Counted from the stretch's first letter, positions 36,110 through 45,727 are shown. The stretch: DNA of 64,000 bases from JAPUEK01 sp963815355 (GCA_963815355.1 CAWFGJ010000006.1:372001-436000); one strand, 5' to 3'. Numbers and translations: made by a program. Notes: a model not told the origin generated them from the sequence alone.

Positions 36110-36134
36110 GGCGGAGCCTCCGGCGGGAGTATTT
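36110..36134 (-). repeat. Intergenic repeat, copy 3 (inverted)
   Basis: GCCTCCGGCGGGAGTATTT at 36116-36134, preceded by GGCGGA. On the minus strand it is AAATACTCCCGCCGGAGGC then TCCGCC, which is nearly identical to copy 1 over 25 bases. It follows the sulfotransferase stop. Confidence 0.8.
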
Positions 36135-36206
36135 GGGCCAAGCTGAAGAGCTTTGCGCCGGTTCGTTCGGGCGGGCGTGCACTTGTGTGCTGGTTTTAGG
36201 CGGTGC

Positions 36207-36983
36207 TCACGCGCCGATCAGGCGGGAGCGGGACTTGAGGACCGTGAGCCAGCCCAGCCCATGAACCGTGGCGCGCGAGGGGCGGTATTCGGCGGCAATC
36301 CAGCCCTGATACCCCATCGCATCCACCGCAGCGCAAAGGCCCGGCAGGTCGAAGCCACCGCCACCCGGCTCAGCGCGTGAGGGAAAGCCTGCGATCTGGA
36401 TATGGTTGACGCGGTCTTTGTGCTGCGCCCAGACCATCTCTGCATTGCCGTGAATGCGGGCAGCGTGCCAGAGGTCGAATTGCAGCCCGACCGTCGGGAG
36501 GCCCAAATCATCCAAAATCCGCCCGGCTTGATCGAAATCGTTCAGGAAATAGCCCGGCATGTCGTCTGAATTCAGCGGCTCCAGGGTCAGTTGCAGCCCC
36601 GGCGCCTGTTCGACCGCCCAAGCAAGATTGCTGGTGTAGGTTTGCTCTGCCAAGGGACCGCGTGCGACACCCGCCATGACGTGCACATGGCTGACCTTGA
36701 GGCGGCTTGCCATCTCGGCCGCGCGCAGGAAACTGTCGCGGAAGCGGGATTCCTCGCCCGGAACGGCAGCAAAGCCCCGATCGCCTGTGGCCCAATCCCC
36801 CGGTGGGGTATTGATCAGCGAAAGCGGCAGACCAGCGAGCGCGGCCTCCCAATCTTTGGCGGGGTGATCGTAGGGAAACAGAATTTCGGCCCCGTCAAAT
36901 CCGGCCTGCGCGGCCAGACCCGGCCGGTCAAGCGGCGGGACTTCGGTGAACAGCATCGTCAGGTTCGCGGCGAAACGGGGCAT
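36207..36983 (-). CDS. hyi: Hydroxypyruvate isomerase-like TIM-barrel protein
   Basis: 258 residues, xylose-isomerase-like barrel. MPRFAANLTMLFTEVPPLDR, GFDGAEILFPYDH, LEPLNSDDMPGYFL and VGLQFDLWHAARI with metal-binding Glu, Asp and His residues are as in Hyi. Interconverts hydroxypyruvate and tartronate semialdehyde in glyoxylate use. ATG 36983 shares a base with the upstream TAA stop (TAATG). The frame extends upstream only across the DUF1285 gene. Confidence 0.9.
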   Translation of the reverse strand: MPRFAANLTMLFTEVPPLDRPGLAAQAGFDGAEILFPYDHPAKDWEAALAGLPLSLINTPPGDWATGDRGFAAVPGEESRFRDSFLRAAEMASRLKVSHVHVMAGVARGPLAEQTYTSNLAWAVEQAPGLQLTLEPLNSDDMPGYFLNDFDQAGRILDDLGLPTVGLQFDLWHAARIHGNAEMVWAQHKDRVNHIQIAGFPSRAEPGGGGFDLPGLCAAVDAMGYQGWIAAEYRPSRATVHGLGWLTVLKSRSRLIGA

Positions 36984-37582
36984 TAGGGCAATTCTTTTGA
37001 GGGGATCACCGGAAAGAACGCGCCCGAGGACCAAAGGCCGAACCAGCTTTCCCCGTCCTGAGGTTCATGGCAACCCAATTCGACAAGGCGGTAAAAGGAT
37101 TTACGGTCGATCAACGCCTCCAGCCCGGCGCGAACATGGATATAGGGGGCGGGTTCATCGGTTTGCGGGTCGCGCGCGACTCGGATGGCGTGATCTTTAT
37201 CGGCTGTCACCCGGTCTTCGGTCTTGGTCACAAAATGCAGGCATTGGTCGCGCCCTTGCCCTTCGGCTTCAAAATCCACCGCCAGCAACGGGGCGTCATC
37301 CACCCGGATGCGGACCTTTTCTACCGGGGTTACAAGGAAATACTCTTCCCCCTCGCGTTTGAGGATCGACGAGAACAGTTTGACCAGCGGCGCCCGCCCG
37401 ATCGGTGTGCCAAGGTAGAACCATGTGCCATCCCGCGCGATGCGGATGTCGATGTCGCCGCAGAACGGCGGGTTCCACAGATGCACGGGTGGCGGCCCCT
37501 TACGGGACGCGCCGCTGACAGCGGCAGCGATGCCATCTGCTGAAGGTTTCACGATCATTTGTGTCTTGTCGCCTTTTGGCAT
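36983..37582 (-). CDS. DUF1285 family protein
   Basis: Up to 199 residues; another ATG at 37558 (MIVKPSADGIAA) may be the true start. VHLWNPPFCGDIDIRIARDG and TWFYLGTPIGRAPLVKLFSS are conserved DUF1285 text. Small soluble protein of unknown function, commonly placed upstream of a MoxR/DUF58 locus as here, with 60 bases between the divergent starts. Confidence 0.88.
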   Translation of the reverse strand: MPKGDKTQMIVKPSADGIAAAVSGASRKGPPPVHLWNPPFCGDIDIRIARDGTWFYLGTPIGRAPLVKLFSSILKREGEEYFLVTPVEKVRIRVDDAPLLAVDFEAEGQGRDQCLHFVTKTEDRVTADKDHAIRVARDPQTDEPAPYIHVRAGLEALIDRKSFYRLVELGCHEPQDGESWFGLWSSGAFFPVIPSKELP

Positions 37583-37642
37583 TTGTAGCCGCCGGAAAGT
37601 TTCGGTCTAATGTCATCATATACCTCGCCCCGGAGAATTGTC

Positions 37643-38647
37643 ATGGCCGAACCTGTCCAACTTGTTGCCGAGATTGAGTCGCTGGGGGCGCGACTGCATG
37701 AAGCGCGCGCTTCGGTCGCCCAACGCTTCATCGGCCAAGAGAAGGTGGTCGATCAGGTTCTGGCGGCGCTTTTGTGTGGTGGGCACGCTTTGCTGGTCGG
37801 ATTGCCGGGTTTGGGCAAGACCATGTTGGTCGACACTCTGTCCACCGTCATGGGCCTGCAATCAAGCCGGATTCAGTTTACGCCGGATCTGATGCCCGCT
37901 GACATTCTTGGATCTGAGGTGCTGGATACCGCTGCCGATGGCACGCGCGCGTTTCGGTTCATCGAAGGGCCGGTGTTTTGTCAGTTGTTGATGGCAGATG
38001 AGATCAACCGTGCCAGCCCCCGCACCCAGTCAGCACTGCTGCAAGCCATGCAGGAGCGCGAGGTGACCATCGCCGGGCAGCATCGTCCGCTGGGTCGCCC
38101 TTTCCACGTTCTGGCCACCCAGAACCCGATCGAACAGGAAGGGACCTATCCCCTGCCCGAGGCGCAGCTGGATCGGTTCCTGCTGCAGGTAGATGTGGAT
38201 TACCCCGCCCGCGCGGCAGAGCGGGATATCCTGCTGGCAACCACAGGGGCCAGTGAAAGCCAAGCAACGGCGGTCTTTGACGCCGATGGCCTTTTGGCCG
38301 CGCAGTCGGTGATCCGGCGGATGCCGGTGGGCGACGCGGTGGTTGACGCGATCCTTGATCTTGTGCGGTCTTGCCGCCCCGGTGAGCCAGAAGGGCGTGA
38401 CCTTGCCGGATCCTTGGCTTGGGGACCGGGGCCGCGTGCGGCGCAGGCGCTGATGCTGACAGTCCGCGCCCGCGCGCTGCTGGACGGGCGCTTGGTGCCG
38501 TCGATTGCCGATGTGGCCGCTATGGCGCGCCCGGTGCTGATCCACAGGATGTCTTTGTCCTTTGCCGCCCGCGCACGGGGTGAGACGCTTTCCGGTCTGA
38601 TCGACCGTGCCGTCACCCGCAGCTTGTCGTTAGAGGCGGCGGCTTGA
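37643..38647 (+). CDS. MoxR-family AAA+ ATPase
   Basis: 334 residues. Walker A GLPGLGKT at 53-60, Walker B LLMADEINRA at 115-124, then the MoxR stretch TQNPIEQEGTYPLPEAQLDR. These ATPases act as chaperones that insert cofactors or activate VWA proteins. ATG 37643 with CGGAGAA upstream. Coupled by TTGA overlap to DUF58, in the usual MoxR-DUF58 order. Confidence 0.94.
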   Translation: MAEPVQLVAEIESLGARLHEARASVAQRFIGQEKVVDQVLAALLCGGHALLVGLPGLGKTMLVDTLSTVMGLQSSRIQFTPDLMPADILGSEVLDTAADGTRAFRFIEGPVFCQLLMADEINRASPRTQSALLQAMQEREVTIAGQHRPLGRPFHVLATQNPIEQEGTYPLPEAQLDRFLLQVDVDYPARAAERDILLATTGASESQATAVFDADGLLAAQSVIRRMPVGDAVVDAILDLVRSCRPGEPEGRDLAGSLAWGPGPRAAQALMLTVRARALLDGRLVPSIADVAAMARPVLIHRMSLSFAARARGETLSGLIDRAVTRSLSLEAAA

Positions 38648-39525
38648 GCCTTTCCCCCGATCTTCGCAGCGCCGACCTCCGCTCGCGCGCAGAGGTGCTG
38701 GGTCAGGCCCTGCCGCCGCTTTTGGCGGAGGCAGAGCATTTGGCCCAGACCGTCATGCTGGGCGAGCACGGGCGGCGGCGGCCAGGACAGGGCGACGAGT
38801 TTTGGCAGTATCGCCCCGCTCATGCCGGAGACGGCGCACGCAGCATCGACTGGCGCCGTTCGGCACGCTCTGACGCGCATTTCATCCGTGAGCGGGAATG
38901 GCAGGCCGCGCAATCGGTGTCGATCTGGGTCGATACCAGCCGGTCGATGGGTTTTTCCGGTTCCAAAGACCGCCCCGCCAAAGCCGAACGCGCCCGGCTG
39001 ATCGGTCTGGCGCTGGCAATCTTGCTGTTGCGCTCCGGCGAACGGGTGGGTTTGGCCGGCAAACCGCCACGCCCCGGCCGCGCACAGGTCGTGGAAATGG
39101 CCGCAGCGCTTGAGGCAGGATCTGCCGACGACTATGGCTCGGCAGAGGTTTCCGGGCTGATCTCGCATGGCCGCGCCGTGTTCCTGTCGGATTTCCTTGG
39201 CCCGCTGGAGTCGCTGGAAACGGCCTTGGCAATGGCCTCGGACCGGGGGGTGCGAGGCGTCATGATGCAAGTGCTTGACCCCGCCGAAGAAGACTTCCCC
39301 TTTGGCGGGCGGACGATCTTTGACTCGATGGGTGGAACGCTGACCCATGAAACCCAAAGCGCGGGCGACCTGCGCCTGCGCTATCTGGACCGCCTGGCCG
39401 AACGCAAGGACCGCCTGCAGGCGCTGGCCCGGGCTGTCGGTTGGCACTTTTCAGGCCATCACACCGGTGACAGCGCGCAAGCGGGGCTTTTGTGGGCCTA
39501 CCGCGCGCTGGAGGGCGGGCGTTGA
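38644..39525 (+). CDS. DUF58 family protein with VWA-like MIDAS
   Basis: 293 residues, starting TTG 38644 inside the moxR stop. The DUF58 core YRPAHAGDGARSIDWRRSAR is followed by an intact metal site DTSRS (97-101, DxSxS). The protein has no obvious membrane segment. Partners of this kind are presumed MoxR substrates. The stop overlaps the next gene by one base. Confidence 0.92.
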   Translation: MSLSPDLRSADLRSRAEVLGQALPPLLAEAEHLAQTVMLGEHGRRRPGQGDEFWQYRPAHAGDGARSIDWRRSARSDAHFIREREWQAAQSVSIWVDTSRSMGFSGSKDRPAKAERARLIGLALAILLLRSGERVGLAGKPPRPGRAQVVEMAAALEAGSADDYGSAEVSGLISHGRAVFLSDFLGPLESLETALAMASDRGVRGVMMQVLDPAEEDFPFGGRTIFDSMGGTLTHETQSAGDLRLRYLDRLAERKDRLQALARAVGWHFSGHHTGDSAQAGLLWAYRALEGGR

Positions 39526-42299
39526 TGCTGGGCCCCATCGCTTTCACCGCACCTTGGTTGCTGGTTGGCCTGATCGCCCTGCCGATCCTATGGCTGTTGC
39601 TGCGGGCCATACCGCCTGCTCCGATCCGCCGCCGTTTTCCCGGCGTGGCGCTCTTGCTGGGGCTCGACGATTCTCAACGACAGGCCGATAAAACGCCTTG
39701 GTGGCTGCTGTTGCTGCGCGCTTTGGCGGTTGCGGCGGCGATCATCGGCTTTGCGGGGCCAGTGGTGAACCCAGAGCAACGCCAACCCGGCGCGGGCCCC
39801 CTGCTGATCTTGCTTGACGGTGGCTGGGCCGATGCCCGTGACTGGTCTCGTCGCGCCGCGCGGGCAGGCGAACTGATCGCCGAGGCCGGGCGCACTGGCC
39901 GCCCGGTTGCCGTGTTGCGCCTGACAGACAGCCCCGAAAAACCCACCTTTCAAGCCGCACCCGCGTGGTCTGGCAAACTCGCGGCCATGGCACCGCAAGC
40001 CTGGCTGCCCAGCGCGCAGGCCGATTGGGCCAAAGCCCTGCCCGATGGCGATTTTGAAAGCTACTGGCTGGCGGACGGCTTGGACCATCCCGGTCGCGCC
40101 GCGCTGACCAGCGCGCTCGAAGCCCGCGGGTCCGTTACCGTTTTCCTCTCGCCCCGCCCGGTCTTTGCGTTGCATCCAACTCGGTTTGCCGATGGGGCAC
40201 TGCAAATTGGCGCCAGCCGCCTGCCCACCTCCGACGCGGCACAGGTTGAGGTGGTTGCCCGTGGCCCCGATCCATCGGGGATCGAACGCGAACTGGCCCG
40301 CCTGCCGCTGGGCTTTGCCGCCGGGGCCAGCCGGGCCGAAGGCGCGCTCGATTTGCCGCCCGAACTTCGCAACCGGATCACCCGGTTTGAGATTTTGGGC
40401 CAGCGGACCGCCGGGGCCGTCAGCCTGACCGATGACAGCCTGAAACGCCGCAAGATCGCGATTCTGGGCGGCAGTGCGGACCGCGAGGGGCTGCAACTGC
40501 TGTCCTCGACCCATTACCTGCATCAGGCGCTGTCACCGGTGGCCGATCTGCTGGAAGGCTCGCTGACCGACATCCTGCCAGCCAACCCGGATGTGGTCAT
40601 CCTGGCCGACGTCGCCCGGTTGACCCAGGTTGAGACAGATGCCGTGCTGGACTGGCTGGACAAGGGCGGGCTGTTGCTGCGCTTTGCCGGGCCCCGCCTT
40701 GCCGCGAGTGACCTGAGCCGCAGCGCCGAAGACCCGCTGATGCCCGTGCGCCTGCGTGAAGGCGGGCGTTCGGTCGGCGGCTCGATGAGCTGGGGCGAAC
40801 CCAAAACCCTTGCCCCCTTCCCCGAAGACAGCCCCTTTCACGGCCTGACCGTCCCAACCGATGTGACCGTCACCGAACAGGTGCTGGCGCAGCCCGACCC
40901 CGATCTGACCCAACGCACCATCGCCGCTTTGGCCGACGGCACGCCACTGGTCACTCGCAAGCCGGTGGGTCAGGGCCAAGTCGTGCTGATCCATGTCACC
41001 GCGAATGCGGAATGGTCGAACCTGCCCCTGTCAGGCCTTTTCATGCAGATGCTAGAGCGTCTGGCCGTATCTGCCCGCACCGTAGAGCCGGGGGCCGAAG
41101 CGCTTGCTGGCCAGATCTGGGTGCCCCAGACCGTGCTGGACGCCTACGGTCAGCAAGCCGACGCGGGTGAGGTTGCCGGGGTTCCGGGCGCAGATCTGGC
41201 CCGTGCGATGGTCGCGGGGCCGGGGCCGGGCTTTCCTCCGGGTCTCTATGCCGGGCCCGAACAGCGGATCGCCCTGAACGTCATTGGGGCCGAGACGGAA
41301 CTGACGGCGGCAAACTGGCCAATCGGGGTGAAGGTGGAAGGGATGGAGGTTCTGCGCGAACAGGCGCTGAAGGGCGGCTTGCTGGCGCTGGCTTTGGTCT
41401 TGCTGGCGCTGGACATTCTGGCGGCGCTTTGGCTTTCGGGTCGGTTGGGCGGCCTGCTCCGCCGGGGCGGCTCTGCGGCCGTTCTGCTGGCCGCGATGGC
41501 GTTGACCGCCCTGCCCCACGGCGCCGCGCGGGCTGATGAGGCCTCTGACCTCAAGGCGTTTGAGGCAACCAGTGGCGTCGTGCTGGCCCATGTGCTGACC
41601 GGCAACGCGCAGGTTGACCGCGTGGCCCAAGCCGGGCTTTTGGGTCTCGGCTACCGTCTTTTCGATCGCACCTCGGTCGAGCCGGAAATGCCGGTCGGCG
41701 TTGATCTTGAAACCGATGAGCTGGCGTTTTTCCCGTTCCTCTACTGGCCGGTAACGGCGGATCAACCCCTGCCTTCGCCTGCGGCCTATCAAAAGCTGAA
41801 CCGGTTTTTGCGGACCGGCGGCATGATCCTGTTTGACACCCGTGACGGTGATGTCGCCGGGCTTGGCACGTCGCCAGAGGCTCAGGCCCTTCAACTGCTT
41901 GCCGCCGGGCTGGATATCCCGCCTTTGGAGCAAATCTCCAAAGACCATGTGCTGACCCGCAGTTTCTACCTTCTGCAAGACTTTCCCGGTCGCTACACCT
42001 CGCCCGAGCTTTGGGTCGAGGCAGCCCCGCCGGACGCCGTGCAAGAAGAAGGCATGCCCTTTCGTAATCTTAACGATGGCGTGACGCCGGTGATCATCGG
42101 CGCGAATGACTGGGCCGGGGCTTGGGCGGTTGATGACAACGACGCCCCGATGTTCCCGGTGGGCCGGGGCTATGCGGGCGAACAACAGCGCGAGATAGCG
42201 TACCGCTTTGGAATAAACGTGGTGATGCATGTGCTGACCGGAAACTACAAATCCGACCAGGTCCATGTGCCGGCGCTTTTGGAAAGACTGGGCCAATGA
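39525..42299 (+). CDS. Large membrane protein: BatA-type N-terminus and DUF4159 C-terminus
   Basis: 924 residues. Two N-terminal membrane helices (WLLVGLIALPILWLLLRAI and LLLLRALAVAAAIIGFAGP) match the aerotolerance-regulator N-domain. A VWA-like stretch LLILLDGGWADARDW lacks DxSxS and so looks non-metal-binding. A membrane segment near 610-640 and a signal-like LTALPHGAARADE precede the DUF4159 domain (ELAFFPFLYWPVTADQPL, GGMILFDTRDGDVAG), a gatase-like fold. Fused rather than two genes. Overlaps the next gene as ATGA. Confidence 0.85.
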   Translation: MLGPIAFTAPWLLVGLIALPILWLLLRAIPPAPIRRRFPGVALLLGLDDSQRQADKTPWWLLLLRALAVAAAIIGFAGPVVNPEQRQPGAGPLLILLDGGWADARDWSRRAARAGELIAEAGRTGRPVAVLRLTDSPEKPTFQAAPAWSGKLAAMAPQAWLPSAQADWAKALPDGDFESYWLADGLDHPGRAALTSALEARGSVTVFLSPRPVFALHPTRFADGALQIGASRLPTSDAAQVEVVARGPDPSGIERELARLPLGFAAGASRAEGALDLPPELRNRITRFEILGQRTAGAVSLTDDSLKRRKIAILGGSADREGLQLLSSTHYLHQALSPVADLLEGSLTDILPANPDVVILADVARLTQVETDAVLDWLDKGGLLLRFAGPRLAASDLSRSAEDPLMPVRLREGGRSVGGSMSWGEPKTLAPFPEDSPFHGLTVPTDVTVTEQVLAQPDPDLTQRTIAALADGTPLVTRKPVGQGQVVLIHVTANAEWSNLPLSGLFMQMLERLAVSARTVEPGAEALAGQIWVPQTVLDAYGQQADAGEVAGVPGADLARAMVAGPGPGFPPGLYAGPEQRIALNVIGAETELTAANWPIGVKVEGMEVLREQALKGGLLALALVLLALDILAALWLSGRLGGLLRRGGSAAVLLAAMALTALPHGAARADEASDLKAFEATSGVVLAHVLTGNAQVDRVAQAGLLGLGYRLFDRTSVEPEMPVGVDLETDELAFFPFLYWPVTADQPLPSPAAYQKLNRFLRTGGMILFDTRDGDVAGLGTSPEAQALQLLAAGLDIPPLEQISKDHVLTRSFYLLQDFPGRYTSPELWVEAAPPDAVQEEGMPFRNLNDGVTPVIIGANDWAGAWAVDDNDAPMFPVGRGYAGEQQREIAYRFGINVVMHVLTGNYKSDQVHVPALLERLGQ

Positions 42300-44374
42300 A
42301 CCGCACCGTGGCCTTTGACCCGCTTTTGCCGCTGCCGATCCTTTGGGCCTTGGCCGCGCTTTTGGTGGCGCTGTTGTGCCTTGCTCTGTGGCGGGGCCTG
42401 CGCGGTTGGCCCTTGCGCCTGCTTGCGGCCCTGTCGCTCGGGGTGGCTTTGCTGAACCCCTCGCTTCAGGAAGAGGACCGCAAGCCCCTGTCCGATATCG
42501 TGCTGCTGATCGTCGATGACAGTGCCAGCCAAAAGCTTTCCGACCGCCCCGCCCAGACAGAGGCCGCCGTGGCGCGGATCACCGCCCAAGTCGCGGCACT
42601 GGATAATACCGAACTGAAAATCCTGCGCTTTGGCGACGGCCCTGAAGACGCGGGCTCACTGGCAATGACCGCGCTGGCCGAAGCCATTGCCGCCGAACCA
42701 CGCGCGCGGATTGCCGGGGCGATCCTGCTAAGCGACGGGCAGGTGCATGACCTGCCGCTCGCCCCGTCGCTGCCTGCGCCGCTGCATGTGCTGCTGACCG
42801 GCCACGCCACCGACTGGGACCGCAAACTGACCATCACAGATGCCCCTGCCTTTGCTATAATCGGCGAGGAATCGACGCTTAAACTGCGGATCGACGACGA
42901 GGGCGCGGTGCCGTCCGAACTGGGCTCTGAGGCCGAACTGACCATCGCCGTCGATGGCGAAGACCCGATCCGCTTTACCGTCCCTGTCAACACCGATCTG
43001 GAACTGCCTGTGACGGTGCCGCATGGCGGAATGAACGTGCTGCAGTTTTCGGTGGCCCCGGTGACAGGCGAGATGACGGACCGCAACAACGCGGCCGTGG
43101 TGCAGATCAACGGGGTGCGCGATCGGTTGCGGGTGCTGCTGGTGTCCGGCGAACCCCACGCAGGTGAACGTGTCTGGCGCAACCTGCTGAAATCCGACCC
43201 CTCGGTCGATCTGGTGCACTTCACCATCCTGCGCCCACCCGAAAAGCAAGATGGCGTTCCGGTGGATGAACTGTCCCTGATCGCCTTTCCAACGCGGGAG
43301 TTGTTCATCGAAAAGATCAAGGAATTCGACCTGATCATCTTTGACCGCTACCGGATGCGGGGCATCCTGCCGATGGAATACATCGAAAACGTCGTCCGCT
43401 ATGTGAAAGAGGGCGGCACGGTTCTGGTTGCCGCCGGGCCAGAGTTTGGCGCGGTGGACAGCCTCTGGCGCTCTCCCTTGGCCGAGGTATTGCCAGTCGA
43501 GCCAACCGCCCGCGTGATCAAGGAAGGTTTTCGCCCCGCCCTGACCGAACTTGGCCGCCGCCACCCTGTCACCGAGGGGCTAGAGGCTTTGGCCCCCAAA
43601 GGCGGCTGGGGCCGTTGGTTCCGGCTGATCGAGGTCAAACAGATCGCTGGGCAAGTGGTGATGTCTGGCCCCGGCGACCGCCCGTTGTTGGTGCTCAACC
43701 GGGTGGAAAAGGGCCGCGTGGCGGTGCTTGCCTCAGATCAGGCCTGGCTTTGGGGTCGCGGCTATGAGGGGGGCGGCCCACAACTGGAACTGCTCCGCCG
43801 TCTTGCCCATTGGATGCTGAAAGAGCCGGAACTGGAAGAAGAGGCGCTGACCGCGACCGCCAAGGGCGATGTGCTGTCTATTCAACGCCGTTCGGTCGCC
43901 GATGCGCCGCCGGGCGATCTGACGATCACAGCCCCCGATGGGGCCCAAGTGGTGCTGCCCACGCCAGAACTATCGCCGGGGCGCTACGGGCTGGATTGGA
44001 AAGCCCCCATGCTGGGGCTCTATCGCTTGCAACAGGGCGATCTGTTGCGGGTGGTGGCCGTCGGTCCCTCTGCCCCGCGTGAGTTTGTCAGCACGCTGGC
44101 CACGGCGACGGTCCTCGCACCCGTGGTGGCCAGCCTGCAAGGCGGGGCCATGGCGCTGGAGGACGGCGCGCCAAGCCTGCGTCTGGTGCGTGAGGGCCGC
44201 CCTGCCGCCGGGCGCGGCTGGATCGGTCTTACCCCGCGTGGCGCCTATGAGACCGAAGACCTGCGCATCTCGGCGCTGCTGCCGGGCTGGCTGTTGCTGT
44301 TGCTGGCCGCTGGGCTGATGCTGGCGGCATGGCTGTCGGAAGGGCGGCGGCGGCCCCCGACGGCCTCTACCTGA
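42296..44374 (+). CDS. Membrane protein with VWA-like and class I glutamine amidotransferase-like domains
   Basis: 692 residues. Two N-terminal helices (about 13-31 and 40-55), a VWA-like domain with DDSAS at 74-78 (DxSxS), an Ig-like stretch near 190-275, and a Gatase-like region (VLVAAGPEFGAVDSLW) whose usual catalytic Cys is not visible. A C-terminal helix LLPGWLLLLLAAGLMLAAWL anchors the end. It completes the MoxR operon and is followed by a strong terminator. Confidence 0.8.
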   Translation: MNRTVAFDPLLPLPILWALAALLVALLCLALWRGLRGWPLRLLAALSLGVALLNPSLQEEDRKPLSDIVLLIVDDSASQKLSDRPAQTEAAVARITAQVAALDNTELKILRFGDGPEDAGSLAMTALAEAIAAEPRARIAGAILLSDGQVHDLPLAPSLPAPLHVLLTGHATDWDRKLTITDAPAFAIIGEESTLKLRIDDEGAVPSELGSEAELTIAVDGEDPIRFTVPVNTDLELPVTVPHGGMNVLQFSVAPVTGEMTDRNNAAVVQINGVRDRLRVLLVSGEPHAGERVWRNLLKSDPSVDLVHFTILRPPEKQDGVPVDELSLIAFPTRELFIEKIKEFDLIIFDRYRMRGILPMEYIENVVRYVKEGGTVLVAAGPEFGAVDSLWRSPLAEVLPVEPTARVIKEGFRPALTELGRRHPVTEGLEALAPKGGWGRWFRLIEVKQIAGQVVMSGPGDRPLLVLNRVEKGRVAVLASDQAWLWGRGYEGGGPQLELLRRLAHWMLKEPELEEEALTATAKGDVLSIQRRSVADAPPGDLTITAPDGAQVVLPTPELSPGRYGLDWKAPMLGLYRLQQGDLLRVVAVGPSAPREFVSTLATATVLAPVVASLQGGAMALEDGAPSLRLVREGRPAAGRGWIGLTPRGAYETEDLRISALLPGWLLLLLAAGLMLAAWLSEGRRRPPTAST

Positions 44375-44379
44375 CATGG

Positions 44380-44403
44380 AAAAGCGCCCGCGAGGGCGCT
44401 TTT
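44380..44403 (+). terminator. Terminator after the MoxR operon
   Basis: AAAAGCGCCC (44380-44389), loop GCGA, and its perfect 10-base complement (44394-44403). The T run and leading A run make it usable from both strands, including by the convergent ptsN gene. Confidence 0.85.
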
Positions 44404-44432
44404 AGATCGCAATTATCGCCACGTTTATGTCT

Positions 44433-44900
44433 TCAGGCGGCCGCTTGCGGTGTTCGCGCTTCGGTCAGGATTGCATACAGCTTTGACGGATCGGTATTCG
44501 CCCGCAGCTTGGCGCAGATACCTGCATCCCGCATCGTGCGGCTGACCAGGGCAAGCGCCTTAAGATGATCCACCCCGGAATCCTTCGGGGCAAGCAAACA
44601 AAAGGCCAGATCCACCGGCTGGCGATCCACGGAATCATACTCCAGCGGCTTTTCCATCCGCAGGAAGATCCCGGTGATCTTTTGCAGGCCCACAAGCCGG
44701 GCATGCGGCAAGGCAATGCCATTGCCGACACCCGTCGGCCCAAGGCTTTCGCGTTCCTGCAAACCGTCAATAGCGGTTGCCGCGCTCAGCCCGTAGGCCT
44801 GCGCGGCAATTTCGCCCAACTCCTGAAAGAGCCGCTTTTTGCTTGTCATCTGGCCGACGACGCGTACCGCCGTAGGTATCAGAAGGCTGGATAGGTCCAT
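44433..44900 (-). CDS. ptsN: Nitrogen-regulatory PTS IIA protein
   Basis: 155 residues. The phosphorylatable His is in GNGIALPHARL near 66-68, with LQERESLGPTGVG before it. EIIA-Ntr regulates potassium and nitrogen responses and is fed phosphate by PtsP/PtsO, not in the window. ATG 44900 gives MDLSSLLIPTAV; an ATG-less seven-codon extension upstream is unlikely. It closes the lpt operon after hpf. Confidence 0.93.
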   Translation of the reverse strand: MDLSSLLIPTAVRVVGQMTSKKRLFQELGEIAAQAYGLSAATAIDGLQERESLGPTGVGNGIALPHARLVGLQKITGIFLRMEKPLEYDSVDRQPVDLAFCLLAPKDSGVDHLKALALVSRTMRDAGICAKLRANTDPSKLYAILTEARTPQAAA

Positions 44901-44939
44901 TCGCGGTTCCCGTTCAAGCAAGCCCCAACCGGGACCGCA

Positions 44940-45515
44940 TTATTTGCTATTGCGCGGGTCAATCCAGCCAATGTTCCCGTCATCTCGACGATACACCACA
45001 TTCACACCGCTATGTGCTTCGTTACGGAAAACCAGAAAATGCTGCCCGCCCAGTTCCAGCTGCATAACCGCCTCGCCGACAGTGATCGAAGGAATCTTCG
45101 TCTCCATCTCCGCAATTACAATCGGCTGAAGGGCGCCCGCACTATCATCCTCAGGCTCTTCCGATGGGGCGAGGATATAAGCGGAACCAGAGCCGAACTC
45201 AACGGGTTCCAGACGATCGCGGTGATGGTTCCGCAGGCGACGCTTATAACGGCGCAATTGCTTGTCCATCTTTTCGCGGCACGACTCGAAAGCCGCATAG
45301 ATTTCGGACGAATGGCCCTTGGCTTGGGCCGTCAGGCCGGTCGCCAGATGGATCGTTGTTTCACAAACATGTTCATGGGCCACACGCGAAAACACGACAA
45401 CGGCCTCGGTGGGGCGTTGGGCGTATTTTTCCACCACCTCGCCAAGTTCGGCCTTCACATGGGTCTGCAGAGCCTCCCCGATATCGATTTGTTTTCCGCT
45501 GATTTGGTAGCGCAT
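44940..45515 (-). CDS. hpf: Ribosome hibernation promoting factor, long form
   Basis: 191 residues. The N-terminal S30AE domain (MRYQISGKQIDIGEALQTHV) is joined by a linker to the C-terminal dimerisation domain (ITVGEAVMQLELGGQHFLVF), so this is the long type that pairs 70S ribosomes. ATG 45515 has an AAGGAGG site. Its own 212-base upstream gap suggests a promoter separate from the lpt genes. Confidence 0.94.
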   Translation of the reverse strand: MRYQISGKQIDIGEALQTHVKAELGEVVEKYAQRPTEAVVVFSRVAHEHVCETTIHLATGLTAQAKGHSSEIYAAFESCREKMDKQLRRYKRRLRNHHRDRLEPVEFGSGSAYILAPSEEPEDDSAGALQPIVIAEMETKIPSITVGEAVMQLELGGQHFLVFRNEAHSGVNVVYRRDDGNIGWIDPRNSK

Positions 45516-45543
45516 GATGCCTCCTTCGCGCAAAAGGTCAGGG

Positions 45544-45564
45544 ACTTCCGCGGATTGCGGAAGT
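45544..45564. promoter_or_regulatory. Hairpin in the hpf leader
   Basis: ACTTCCGC (45544-45551) and GCGGAAGT (45557-45564), an 8-base perfect stem with a five-base loop, 29-49 bases before the hpf start. TTGACA lies about 155 bases further upstream on the minus strand but no good -10 is evident. Confidence 0.45.
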
Positions 45565-45727
45565 GTCATTCAGTATGTGTTTAGATAAGGTTAGCGGCGA
45601 ACAATCCCGTCTTGGGCGGGGCCGTGTGACGGCCGCTTCGGTCGGAATTATCTGGGCGCGGTTCGCTCGCATCCTGTATATTTGAGGACGCCGGGGGACC
45701 ATTGTCAACAAGCCTGTGGCCTGTCGG

